Under the pieces are notes generated by a model. The model worked only from the letters and a program-made list of their open reading frames with translations. It ran no database searches and was not told the DNA's origin. Source: an uncultured Eubacteriales bacterium (GTDB taxonomy: Bacteria; Bacillota; Clostridia; UBA1381). From it: a DNA stretch of 49,497 nt. The position numbers and the translations under genes were made by a program. The stretch is from positions 1 to 49,497 of the forward strand of contig CAJKHT010000011.1 in assembly GCA_905199755.1 (NCBI GenBank), given 5' to 3'. Of the stretch, positions 1 to 7,430 are shown in pieces. Position 1 is the stretch's first letter. Every line of letters begins with the position of its first letter.

Positions 1-879
1 ATCTGTCATTATCTCTTTTACAGATGCCGCCAAGCCCGCAATTCCCTGAATATTTGACGGTATGATAATTTTTGTGGCTTTTCCGTCTGCCGCTTTTTCA
101 AAGCTTTCAAGCGACTTTATTGCAATATATGCATCGGACGGCTTTGCTTCGTTTATGCGCTTTATTCCTTCCGCAACGGCAGTCTGCACCTTTAAAATAG
201 CCTCTGCACTTCCCTCTGCTTCTCTGATTGCCGATTCCTTTTTAGCCTCCGCTCTCAAAATCGCACTTTCCTTTTCACCCTCGGCAGTAAGAATGGCGCT
301 CTTTTTCTCACCCTCTGCGCGCAGTATGCTTTCGCGGCGTTCACGCTCGGCTTTCATCTGACGCTCCATTGCATTTTGTATTTCTTCGGGCGGCATAATA
401 TTTTTAAGCTCCACTCTGTTTATCTTAATCCCCCACGGGTCGGTTGCCTCATCAAGAATAGCACGCATCTGCGTATTTACCGTATCACGCGAGGTAAGCG
501 TTTCGTCAAGCTCCAAATCACCTATTATGTTTCTGAGCGTTGTTGCCGTAAGATTTTCTATAGCCATCATAGGTCGCTCGACACCGTAGGTATATAATTT
601 CGGATCGGTAATCTGATAATATACCACCGTGTCAATCTGCATAGTTACATTATCCTTTGTTATAACGGGCTGCGGCGGAAAATCAACCACATGCTCCTTT
701 AAGCTTATTTTGCTTGCAATTCTGTCTATGAACGGAATTTTTACATGCAGTCCCACACCCCATGTACTGTTGTATCCGCCCAGACGCTCAATAATATACG
801 CATGAGCCTGCGGAACTATCTTGATATTCGATATAAGCATAATCAAAATAATTAAAATCAGTATCAGTAATATAATCAT
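1..879 (-). CDS. SPFH/stomatin-like membrane protein (C-terminus cut by window edge)
   Basis: The 293 visible codons begin with a very hydrophobic N-terminal anchor (about residues 1-17, nearly all Ile/Leu), then an SPFH (band 7) domain containing VPQAHAYIIERLGGY and QIDTVVYYQITDP. A charged Ala/Glu-rich helix follows with repeats of the type EGEKKSAILxAE (about residues 190-245), as in QmcA/HflK-type stomatins. These proteins oligomerise at the membrane and are thought to organise microdomains or protease complexes. The start is the ATG after GGAAAGGAATAGCGAT. The upstream neighbour is an NfeD-type protein, the usual operon partner of stomatins, 44 bases away. The gene runs off the left edge, so its C-terminus is unseen. 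The family call is firm; the client or partner is unknown. Confidence 0.88.
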   Translation of the reverse strand, partial: MIILLILILIILIMLISNIKIVPQAHAYIIERLGGYNSTWGVGLHVKIPFIDRIASKISLKEHVVDFPPQPVITKDNVTMQIDTVVYYQITDPKLYTYGVERPMMAIENLTATTLRNIIGDLELDETLTSRDTVNTQMRAILDEATDPWGIKINRVELKNIMPPEEIQNAMERQMKAERERRESILRAEGEKKSAILTAEGEKESAILRAEAKKESAIREAEGSAEAILKVQTAVAEGIKRINEAKPSDAYIAIKSLESFEKAADGKATKIIIPSNIQGIAGLAASVKEIMTD

Positions 880-923
880 ATCGCTATTCCTTTCCGCGCA
901 TTTTGCGCTGTAAAAACCGGCAG

Positions 924-1388
924 TTAAACAAATGCTTCTTCATTTATGACAGCCTCGTCCGTGCTGCCGCTTTTTCTGACTATAAGCTTAACTCCCTCAA
1001 CTCTTTCAACAATTGCCGTACTTCCCTGTTTGATTTCGGTATCATCGGCGCTGCGCACCGACCAGACCATTCCGTTGATTTTCCCCTGACCATCTGCCGT
1101 GAGATTATTCACATCACGCGTTATAACCACTTCTTTGCCAATCAGACCTTCAACATTGGTCTTGAGACCGCGCGGTTTAAAAATACGTTTTGCCGCAGGA
1201 CGCAAAGCAATAAGAGATACCGCGGATATTACAACAAATACCACAGCCTGACATACCGTATTATCTGTTATAAGACTCGCTATCAGCGCACCTATACTGC
1301 CGAAAGCAAACCATATACAAATAAGCTGATACGTGACGGCTTCAACAACCATAAACGCAATGATAAGTACCAGCCATACCACAGACAT
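924..1388 (-). CDS. NfeD-like membrane protein
   Basis: This is a 154-residue protein with about three hydrophobic segments in the first 80 residues (VVWLVLIIAFMVVEAVTY, then WFAFGSIGALIASLI and CQAVVFVVISAVSLIAL). A C-terminal soluble domain of about 75 residues starts at GLIGKEVVITRDV and resembles the OB-fold of NfeD proteins. The short form without an N-terminal ClpP-like protease is typical of NfeD1b partners of SPFH proteins. The start is the ATG preceded by AGGAGGGATTCT; an earlier in-frame ATG lies in the leader and lacks such a site. It is co-transcribed with the stomatin-like gene, suggesting a joint membrane-domain role (inferred from the family). Confidence 0.85.
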   Translation of the reverse strand: MSVVWLVLIIAFMVVEAVTYQLICIWFAFGSIGALIASLITDNTVCQAVVFVVISAVSLIALRPAAKRIFKPRGLKTNVEGLIGKEVVITRDVNNLTADGQGKINGMVWSVRSADDTEIKQGSTAIVERVEGVKLIVRKSGSTDEAVINEEAFV

Positions 1389-1414
1389 AGAATCCCTCCT
1401 TAATATAACACAAC

Positions 1415-1443
1415 GGAAGCAGAATTTATACCTTACTGCTTCC
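1415..1443 (-). other. hairpin in the nfeD leader
   Basis: The arms GGAAGCAG and CTGCTTCC form an 8-base-pair stem just downstream of the predicted promoter and before the nfeD ribosome binding site. No U-tract follows, so it is more likely a 5' stabilising structure than a terminator. Confidence 0.4.
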
Positions 1444-1472
1444 ATTGTAACACATAACGTCCCGTAAATCAA
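1444..1472 (-). promoter_or_regulatory. sigma-A-type promoter for nfeD-SPFH
   Basis: On the minus strand the -35 is TTGATT (1472-1467), the spacer is 17 bases and the -10 is TACAAT (1449-1444). It lies between the kinase gene and nfeD, so the stomatin pair can be transcribed on its own. Confidence 0.6.
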
Positions 1473-1502
1473 CGCTTTTATAAAATTTTCCCGCAAATCA
1501 CT

Positions 1503-2588
1503 TTATCGGATATATTTACCGACAATTTCGGACATCTGCGGCAGCTTTTTCTCAATATCCGCCACCAGCTTGAACTGAGTGCGGCATCTGTCAAGATTAT
1601 GGTTTTCACGATGTATCTTAAAATATGTATCACCGTTTAAATAATCGGCAAGAAAACGTGTTCCGCATTCATATGTCATTATAAGTGCCGATAACGGTAA
1701 AAGCTCAATTTCCGTCTGCGTAAGGCAATCTGCGGTTTCCGACAAAAATCCCTTTGCAAACTGTTCAAATTTCTCAAGGTCAAACCAAATTTTATCCAAA
1801 TCCTGCTCGTCCTCGCTTCCGCTTGATGCTCCGAAACGCAAAGCATCACCAAAATCAAACAATACCGAGCCGGGCATAACCGTATCAAGATCAATAACGC
1901 AAAGTCCCTCATCGGTATCTTTATCAAACAATACGTTATTAAGCTTTGTATCATTATGAGTAACTCTCAGTAAAACACTGCCGTCAGCCATTTTATCGGT
2001 TATTGCCGATGCATATTTTGCGTATTTTTTTGCAAATTCTATTTCCTTTCCGGCAAGCTTTACACGTTTTTCCGCATCATTCTCTATTGCCTGTTCCAGC
2101 TGGCTGACACGCACCGGGGTATTATGGAAGTCGGTTATTGTCTCATGCAGCTTGTCCGCCGGAAAATCATCGAGCATCGACTGGAACTTTCCGAACGCTT
2201 TTCCTGCGTGATAAAGCTGCACCGGGTTCTCCACCAAGTCATAGCTTACGGAATCTTCAATAAATTTGTACATTCTGTAATAGTTTTCGTCATCTGCTTT
2301 ATATATACATTTTCCGTCTCTCGTCATAACAACGTTCAGCGTTTCGCGCTGAGGATCACCGCCGCATGCACGGATTTTTTCTGCCAGATGACGTGTAACG
2401 TTTAAAATATTCTCCATTACCGCCTCGGGATTTTTAAAAACATTGGTATTCAGTCTCTGCAATATGTAACGCGGTGTATATTCACATATATATGTATCGT
2501 TTATATGTCCGTTGCCGTATGGCTCTATCTCAACCTCAACGTCAAATTCGGCACATATCGCTTTAAGATTTAATTCTTCTGATTTCAT
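1503..2588 (-). CDS. nahK: NahK-like N-acetylhexosamine 1-kinase (phosphotransferase family)
   Basis: The 361-residue protein belongs to the aminoglycoside phosphotransferase/choline-kinase fold. From memory it closely resembles bifidobacterial NahK/LnpB: IEPYGNGHINDTYI near the N-terminus, YRMYKFIEDSVSYDLV, the catalytic loop RVTHNDTKLNNVLFD (about residues 207-221), then IDLDTVMPGSVLFDFGDALR with the metal-binding Asp, and ECGTRFLADYLNGD near the C-terminus. Length matches the roughly 360-residue family. NahK phosphorylates GlcNAc/GalNAc at C1 in the lacto-N-biose/galacto-N-biose pathway. Here no phosphorylase, GalT- or GalE-like gene lies beside it, so the substrate is not assured. The gene sits alone between rplT and nfeD. 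Confidence 0.72.
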   Translation of the reverse strand: MKSEELNLKAICAEFDVEVEIEPYGNGHINDTYICEYTPRYILQRLNTNVFKNPEAVMENILNVTRHLAEKIRACGGDPQRETLNVVMTRDGKCIYKADDENYYRMYKFIEDSVSYDLVENPVQLYHAGKAFGKFQSMLDDFPADKLHETITDFHNTPVRVSQLEQAIENDAEKRVKLAGKEIEFAKKYAKYASAITDKMADGSVLLRVTHNDTKLNNVLFDKDTDEGLCVIDLDTVMPGSVLFDFGDALRFGASSGSEDEQDLDKIWFDLEKFEQFAKGFLSETADCLTQTEIELLPLSALIMTYECGTRFLADYLNGDTYFKIHRENHNLDRCRTQFKLVADIEKKLPQMSEIVGKYIR

Positions 2589-2712
2589 GACCGCAGTCCT
2601 TTCAATTTTTATTTACTGTTTTTATGCCATTAAATTCCCATAAGTCATATAATATCGCGATAATCAAAAAATGTATTTACACATAATGACCTTTTTTTTG
2701 CACATTTGTAAC

Positions 2713-2746
2713 AAAAAAAACAGCCTGTCCGAACAACAGGCTGTTT
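2713..2746 (-). terminator. intrinsic terminator after rplT
   Basis: On the minus strand the stem AAACAGCCTGT / ACAGGCTGTTT (11 base pairs, 7-base loop) is followed by a run of T. It ends the infC-rpmI-rplT transcript 10 bases after the rplT stop. Confidence 0.85.
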
Positions 2747-2755
2747 AAAATTCAT

Positions 2756-3109
2756 TTATCTTGCTGCTTTAGCTGTTTCAACCAGCTTTGCGAATGCCGC
2801 AGGGTCTGCGATAGCTACTTCGCTGAGCATTTTTCTGTTCATTTCGATACCGGCTTTCTTCAAACCGTTCATGAATGTTGAATAGTTCATTCCGTTCATC
2901 TTGGCAGCTGCACTGATTCTTGCAATCCAAAGACGTCTGAAATCTCTCTTCTTTCTCTTTCTTCCGACATATGCATTCTGCATCGAACGCATAACTGCCT
3001 GACTTGCCACTCTGTACTGTCTGCTCTGAGCGCCGTAAAAGCCTTTAGCAAGCTTCAATATCTTTTTATGTTTCTTTCTGGTATTTAAAGCACCTTTAAC
3101 TCTTGCCAT
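2756..3109 (-). CDS. rplT: 50S ribosomal protein L20
   Basis: The 117-residue sequence has the L20 hallmark N-terminus MARVKGALNTRKKHKKILKL, the arginine-rich AMRSMQNAYVGRKRKKRDFR segment and RISAAAKMNGMNYSTFMNGL. L20 binds 23S rRNA early in large-subunit assembly. In Bacillus it also represses its own operon through the infC leader. It is last in infC-rpmI-rplT and 22 bases after rpmI. The ATG follows GAGAGG at good spacing. Confidence 0.98.
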   Translation of the reverse strand: MARVKGALNTRKKHKKILKLAKGFYGAQSRQYRVASQAVMRSMQNAYVGRKRKKRDFRRLWIARISAAAKMNGMNYSTFMNGLKKAGIEMNRKMLSEVAIADPAAFAKLVETAKAAR

Positions 3110-3131
3110 TGTTAACTACCTCTCTTTCGAA

Positions 3132-3335
3132 TTATTTGTAAGGAATAAGCTTTTTGATTACTGCTGCATTAGCTTTTGAACAATAAGCCTGTTTTCTCAA
3201 ATGTCTTTTTCTCTTTGTGGTCTTTTTGTTCAGAATGTGTCTTCTGAAAGCCTTGTTCATCTTAACCTTACCGTTTTTCGTAAGATTGAATCTCTTGGCA
3301 GCGCCTCTGTGTGTTTTTATCTTGGTCTTAGCCAT
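3132..3335 (-). CDS. rpmI: 50S ribosomal protein L35
   Basis: The 67-residue protein begins MAKTKIKTHRGAAKRF and carries the basic HILNKKTTKRKRHLRK segment typical of L35. The ATG at 3335 follows GAAGGAGT at about 8 bases; an in-frame GTG three codons upstream overlaps that site and is unlikely to be the start. It lies between infC (30-base gap) and rplT, the conserved order in Bacillota. Confidence 0.97.
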   Translation of the reverse strand: MAKTKIKTHRGAAKRFNLTKNGKVKMNKAFRRHILNKKTTKRKRHLRKQAYCSKANAAVIKKLIPYK

Positions 3336-3365
3336 AACGTCCACTCCTTCCGATATATAAAACTA

Positions 3366-3878
3366 TTATGATAAGGGTGCGAGAAACATTATCATGTTTC
3401 TGCCCTCAAGCTTAGCAGGTCTTTCCACAGTACCGGCTTCTTTCGCCTGTTCAGCAAATCTGTCCAACAGAGTATAACCAATTTCCGAATGACTTACTTC
3501 TCTGCCGCGGAAACGTACTATAACCTTTACCTTATCACCGTTTTTCAAAAACTTGATTGCATGTCTGCATTTTGTATTGAAATCGTTGGTGTCTATTGAA
3601 GGTGAAAGCTGAACCTCTTTTATATTTACTACTTTCTGGTTCTTGCGGTTTTCCTTTTCACGCTTTGCAAGCTCAAACTTGTACTTGCCGTAATCCATAA
3701 TCTTGCACACGGGCGGTTTAGCCTGCGGCGCAATCTTTACAAGATCAAGTCCCTTTTCGTTTGCCAGCGCCTGAGCGGATCTCGCATCCATAACCCCCAA
3801 CTGTCCTCCGTCGCTTGAAACAACGCGGATTTCGCTGTCGCGGATTTGCTCGTTAATTTGCAGGTCATTCTTACTAAT
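3366..3878 (-). CDS. infC: translation initiation factor IF-3, AUU start codon
   Basis: The 170-residue protein reads (M)SKNDLQINEQIRDSEIRVV at its N-terminus, then the linker and the C-terminal domain with RVSRF-like IVRFRGREVSHSEIGYTLL and RNMIMFLAP. IF-3 binds the 30S subunit and proofreads start codons. The first in-frame ATG (3800) would remove the conserved first 26 residues. The reading frame continues to an ATT at 3878, which lies 8 bases after GGAGG (sequence AGGAGGGATTAACC then ATT). AUU starts are a known feature of infC and allow IF-3 to repress its own translation. It leads infC-rpmI-rplT. Confidence 0.95.
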   Translation of the reverse strand: MSKNDLQINEQIRDSEIRVVSSDGGQLGVMDARSAQALANEKGLDLVKIAPQAKPPVCKIMDYGKYKFELAKREKENRKNQKVVNIKEVQLSPSIDTNDFNTKCRHAIKFLKNGDKVKVIVRFRGREVSHSEIGYTLLDRFAEQAKEAGTVERPAKLEGRNMIMFLAPLS

Positions 3879-4063
3879 GGTTAATCCCTCCTCTTAATAT
3901 GCCTTCAGGCATCAAACTCACTTTACAGTCCGATTTACACATGAAAAAAACGGATGAACAGCTTCACCCGCAATACAGCACAGAAATATTCTGCAAATGT
4001 ATTTACCGCAAAGCACTTTCGCCGTACGGTGAGAACGGATTGGTTCTGCTTGTTTTTCTCACT
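3879..4063 (-). promoter_or_regulatory. infC leader, probable L20-responsive attenuator
   Basis: About 185 untranslated bases separate the predicted start of transcription from the infC AUU codon. On the minus strand the leader holds GTGAGAA...TTCTCAC (7 pairs, long loop), a small hairpin CAGAA-TAT-TTCTG, and a complete intrinsic terminator (3944-3970). The segment TTCTCACCG, which closes the first hairpin, can also pair imperfectly with CGGGTGA of the terminator, giving a possible antiterminator. In Bacillus subtilis the infC operon is controlled by L20 through premature termination in its leader. The same logic is inferred here, with no structure prediction run. Confidence 0.6.
3944..3970 (-). 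terminator. intrinsic terminator inside the infC leader
   Basis: On the minus strand CGGGTGAA-GCTG-TTCATCCG forms an 8-pair stem (one G-U) directly followed by TTTTTTT. It lies 66 bases upstream of the infC start and downstream of the promoter, so it can only act as an attenuator. Confidence 0.8.
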
Positions 4064-4069
4064 TCTAAT

Positions 4070-4098
4070 ATTATACCAGTAATACGGGCATATGTCAA
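4070..4098 (-). promoter_or_regulatory. consensus promoter of infC-rpmI-rplT
   Basis: A perfect TTGACA (4098-4093), a 17-base spacer and a perfect TATAAT (4075-4070) on the minus strand, as expected for a translation operon. Confidence 0.9.
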
Positions 4099-4121
4099 GA
4101 GTTTTTTTTGATTTTTTTATA

Positions 4122-4265
4122 TTATTTTTTTGCCGCAAAAACACAGGCTTCGGGCAGCTTTTTATTTAATAATTCATGCTTTGCCCTGCATTTTTCACAG
4201 CTGCCGTGAAGCTTGCATTTTCTTTTGCACGGACATTCTGCCTGAAGATTGCGGTTATTGCTCAT
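4122..4265 (-). CDS. 47-residue cysteine-rich protein overlapping pflA
   Basis: The frame reads MSNNRNLQAECPCKRKCKLH and continues GSCEKCRAKHELLNKK to a stop at 4122. Its ATG overlaps the pflA stop in an ATGA, and GAGGAG lies 7-8 bases upstream, so translation is probably coupled to pflA. The spacing CPCxxxCxxHGxCxxCxxxH looks like a small zinc- or metal-binding knuckle. Similar short Cys/His proteins are, from memory, common in Clostridia, but no function is known to me. A link to PFL activation (iron-sulfur or metal handling) is only suggested by position. Confidence 0.7.
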   Translation of the reverse strand: MSNNRNLQAECPCKRKCKLHGSCEKCRAKHELLNKKLPEACVFAAKK

Positions 4266-4993
4266 CTGCTCTCCTCTGCTCCCTGCATAATTATCTTTTT
4301 CGCATGCTCTGCCTGTTCCTTTGTTGCGTCGGGCGTATCCGTAAGCGGATAGCTTATGCCGAGTTCTTCGTATTTCGGGATTGCCAAAGAATGATACGGC
4401 AGCGTTTCGACACGCTTTACATTTGACAGTGTACCGATAAATTGTCCGAGTTTTTTCAGGTAATCATCATTAAGCGTTATTCCCGGAACAACCACATGTC
4501 TTATCCATACAGGAATTTTACGCTCGTCAAGATATTTTGCAAACGCAAGAATGTTTTTATTGGACTGTCCCGTTAGCCTGCGGTGCTGTTCATCATCAAT
4601 GTGCTTTATATCAAGCATCACCAAATCCGTAGAAGCTATCAGCCTGTCGGTTTCAGCCGTATTATCCGGATTAAACATAATACCCGAGGTATCGAGGCAG
4701 GTGTTTATTCCTTTCTTCTTTGCTTTTTCAAAAAGCTCCGTAACAAACGGCAGCTGCATCATCGGCTCGCCGCCGCTTACTGTAATTCCTCCCTCTTTTC
4801 CCCAGTAGCTTTTATATTTTTCGGCGCGTTTTAAAACCTCATCGGCGCTGTATGTCTCACTGCCTCTTTTCCACGTATCCGGATTATGGCAGTACTGACA
4901 GCGCATAACACATCCGCTGACGAAAACGACAAACCTTACCCCCGGCCCGTCCACCGAACCGAACGATTCAAACGAATGAATATAACCCGTCAT
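4262..4993 (-). CDS. pflA: pyruvate formate-lyase activating enzyme (radical SAM)
   Basis: The 243-residue protein has the radical-SAM cluster motif CVMRCQYC (about residues 29-36) after SFGSVDGPGVRFVVFVSGC, plus ITVSGGEPMMQ and the later PWIRHVVVPG-like VWIRHVVVPGIT. These are diagnostic of PflA. It uses a [4Fe-4S] cluster and S-adenosylmethionine to place the glycyl radical on PflB in the cytoplasm under anoxia. It lies 91 bases after pflB, separated by a strong hairpin, with AGGGAGGAAAGTAT before the ATG. Confidence 0.96.
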   Translation of the reverse strand: MTGYIHSFESFGSVDGPGVRFVVFVSGCVMRCQYCHNPDTWKRGSETYSADEVLKRAEKYKSYWGKEGGITVSGGEPMMQLPFVTELFEKAKKKGINTCLDTSGIMFNPDNTAETDRLIASTDLVMLDIKHIDDEQHRRLTGQSNKNILAFAKYLDERKIPVWIRHVVVPGITLNDDYLKKLGQFIGTLSNVKRVETLPYHSLAIPKYEELGISYPLTDTPDATKEQAEHAKKIIMQGAEESR

Positions 4994-5024
4994 ATACTTT
5001 CCTCCCTGTTATGCGTATTGTGTA

Positions 5025-5060
5025 AATGAGGGAATACCGCATATGCGGCACTCCCTCATT
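5025..5060 (-). other. 18-base-pair perfect hairpin between pflB and pflA
   Basis: The two halves 5025-5042 and 5043-5060 are fully complementary as RNA on the minus strand (AATGAGGGAGTGCCGCAT then ATGCGGTATTCCCTCATT, two G-U pairs). No T-run follows, so it is unlikely to be a simple terminator. It probably protects the abundant pflB message 3' end or limits read-through into pflA. Confidence 0.7.
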
Positions 5061-5084
5061 AGTATATATTAAATTTCCAAAAAC

Positions 5085-7337
5085 TTACATAGATTTGTGG
5101 CATGTACGTGAAATTACGTCCAGCTGCTGCTCTCTTGTAAGGTCTATAAACTTAACGGCATAACCCGAAACACGGATTGTGAAGTTTGCATATTCCTCTT
5201 TTTCGGGATGCTCCATAGCATCGATAAGCTTTTCTGTTCCGAATACGTTTACATTGAGGTGGTGTGCACCCTGGTTGAAGTAACCGTCAAGAACATGAAC
5301 AAGATTATCTGTACGCTCGCCGTCATCATGACCGAGTGCATCGGGGCTGATTGTCTGCGTATTTGAAATACCGTCAAGTGCCCATTCATACGGAAGCTTT
5401 GCAACCGAGTTAAGTGATGCAAGGAGACCGTTCTGTTCTGCGCCGTAGCTCGGGTTTGCTCCCGGTGACAGCGGCTCACCGGCTTTTCTGCCGTCAGGCA
5501 TTGCGCCCGTAGCCTTACCGTAAACTACGTTTGATGTTATTGTCAGAATTGATGTTGTAGCCTCCGAATCACGGTAGGTATGACGCTTCTTAATCATATC
5601 AAGGAATGTCTTTAACAGCCATACTGCGATTTCGTCCGCACGGTCATCATCATTACCGTAACGCGGGAAGTCTCCCTCTGTCTCGTAATCAACGGCAATA
5701 CCCGTTTCGTCACGTATAACCTTTACCTTTGCATACTTAATAGCGCTTAATGAGTCAACAACGTGCGAGAAGCCTGCAATACCTGTTGCAAATGTTCTGC
5801 GGACATCTGTATCTATAAGAGCCATTTCTTCTGCTTCATAGTAGTACTTATCATGCATGAACTGGATAAGATTCAGTGTATTTACATAAAGTCCTGCCAG
5901 CCAATCCATCATAGCTGTGTACTTTTCAATAACTTCATCATATTCAAGATATTCTGCCGTAATGGGCTTGTATGCCGGGCCTACCTGCTCACGTGTCTTT
6001 AAGTCAACACCGCCGTTTATAGCGTAAAGCAAGCACTTTGCAAGGTTAGCTCTTGCACCGAAGAACTGCATTTCTTTACCTGTCTGTGTAGCCGATACAC
6101 AGCAGCAGATTGAATAGTCATCACCCCATACAGGCTTCATTACATCGTCATTCTCGTACTGAATCGAGCTTGTTGAAATTGAAATATACGAAGCATACTT
6201 CTTGAAGTTTTCGGGAAGTGCTGCCGAGTAGAGAACCGTAAGGTTCGGCTCGGGTGACGGTCCCATGTTCTCAAGCGTATGCAGTAAACGGTAGTCGTTC
6301 TTTGTAACCATTGAACGTCCGTCCACACCTATACCCGCAACCTCCAGAGTAGCCCATACCGGGTCACCCGAGAACAGCTGATTGTATGACGGAATTCTTG
6401 CGAACTTAACCATACGCAGCTTCATAACGAGGTGGTCTATAAGCTCCTGTGCCTCTGCTTCTGTAATCTTTCCCGCTTCGAGGTCTCTTTCAATATAAAT
6501 ATCAAGGAATGTTGATATACGTCCGATACTCATTGCGGCACCGTTCTGTGTCTTAATTGCACCGAGGTAACCGAAATACAGCCACTGAACAGCCTCTTTT
6601 GCATTTGAAGCCGGTGCGGAAATATCGAATCCGTATGATGCTGCCATCGTCTTTAAGCCCTTTAATGCATTTATCTGCATTGTAATCTCTTCACGCTGTC
6701 TTATAACCTCATCGGTCATAACACCGTCGCCGCAGTTTGCGAAATCCTTTTTCTTTTCTTCAATAAGGAAATCGATACCGTAAAGAGCAACACGGCGGTA
6801 GTCTCCCACGATTCTTCCTCTGCCGTAGGTGTCGGGCAGACCTGTAATAATCTTATTGTGTCTTGCTTTCTTCATTTCAGGCGTGTATGCATCGAAAACA
6901 CCCTGGTTATGAGTACGGCTGTATTCCGTAAATATCTTATGAAGCTCGGGGTCGGGGGTATAGCCGTAGGTCTCGCATGCCTGCTCTGCCATCTTTATAC
7001 CGCCGAACGGCATAAATGCTCTCTTAAGCGGCTTATCTGTCTGCAAGCCGACAACTGCCTCCATATCCTTTGTATCTTCGCCTATATATCCGGGTGCATG
7101 TGACGTAATTGTAGATACAATCTTTGTATCCATGTCAAGTACTCCGCCCTTTGCACGTTCTTCCTTCTGAAGTGCCTGAAGCTTGTCCCAAAGCTTCTTT
7201 GTATTTTCTGTAGGCTCTGCCAGAAATTCCTTATCACCGTCATACGGCTTATAGTTCTTCTGGATAAAGTCTCTTACATTAATTTCTTCTTTCCAAATAC
7301 GGCCGTCAAAGCCGTTCCACTGATCAAAATTAATCAT
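5085..7337 (-). CDS. pflB: formate acetyltransferase (pyruvate formate-lyase)
   Basis: The 750-residue protein has the PFL start WNGFDGRIWKEEINVRDFI, the active-site cysteines in DDYSICCCVSATQTGKEMQF (about residue 412) and the glycyl-radical motif RVSGYAVKF near the C-terminus. NALGHDDGERT-like SPDALGHDDGERTDNLVHVL is also characteristic. It cleaves pyruvate with CoA to acetyl-CoA and formate, the main anaerobic pyruvate outlet in fermenters. Length matches the family (about 740-760). It is preceded by a LysR gene on the same strand and followed by pflA. The ribosome binding site is GAGAGG. Confidence 0.98.
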   Translation of the reverse strand: MINFDQWNGFDGRIWKEEINVRDFIQKNYKPYDGDKEFLAEPTENTKKLWDKLQALQKEERAKGGVLDMDTKIVSTITSHAPGYIGEDTKDMEAVVGLQTDKPLKRAFMPFGGIKMAEQACETYGYTPDPELHKIFTEYSRTHNQGVFDAYTPEMKKARHNKIITGLPDTYGRGRIVGDYRRVALYGIDFLIEEKKKDFANCGDGVMTDEVIRQREEITMQINALKGLKTMAASYGFDISAPASNAKEAVQWLYFGYLGAIKTQNGAAMSIGRISTFLDIYIERDLEAGKITEAEAQELIDHLVMKLRMVKFARIPSYNQLFSGDPVWATLEVAGIGVDGRSMVTKNDYRLLHTLENMGPSPEPNLTVLYSAALPENFKKYASYISISTSSIQYENDDVMKPVWGDDYSICCCVSATQTGKEMQFFGARANLAKCLLYAINGGVDLKTREQVGPAYKPITAEYLEYDEVIEKYTAMMDWLAGLYVNTLNLIQFMHDKYYYEAEEMALIDTDVRRTFATGIAGFSHVVDSLSAIKYAKVKVIRDETGIAVDYETEGDFPRYGNDDDRADEIAVWLLKTFLDMIKKRHTYRDSEATTSILTITSNVVYGKATGAMPDGRKAGEPLSPGANPSYGAEQNGLLASLNSVAKLPYEWALDGISNTQTISPDALGHDDGERTDNLVHVLDGYFNQGAHHLNVNVFGTEKLIDAMEHPEKEEYANFTIRVSGYAVKFIDLTREQQLDVISRTCHKSM

Positions 7338-7370
7338 TCGTTTTTCCTCTCTTTCCTTTGCTATAGCTAC

Positions 7371-7399
7371 ATTGTAGCATACATCGGCGAATATGAAAA
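7371..7399 (-). promoter_or_regulatory. possible pflB promoter, weak -35
   Basis: On the minus strand an extended -10 TGCTACAAT (TACAAT at 7376-7371) lies 17 bases from TTTTCA. The poor -35 would suit an activator-dependent promoter, and a palindrome sits immediately upstream. Confidence 0.4.
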
Positions 7400-7404
7400 T
7401 ATCA

Positions 7405-7430
7405 GATTTGGAATACTGCTATTCCAAATC
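7405..7430 (-). promoter_or_regulatory. inverted repeat at the lysR end, upstream of pflB
   Basis: The 11-base arms GATTTGGAATA and TATTCCAAATC flank the 4-base centre CTGC (plus-strand reading) and span the last codons of the LysR gene. It could be a weak terminator (only TTTTC follows) or an operator placed just upstream of the pflB -35. Either reading is inference. Confidence 0.5.

Noticed and set aside
3366..3800. ATG start for IF-3 at 3800
   Set aside because: It removes the conserved N-terminal residues and lacks a binding site. The AUU at 3878 restores both.
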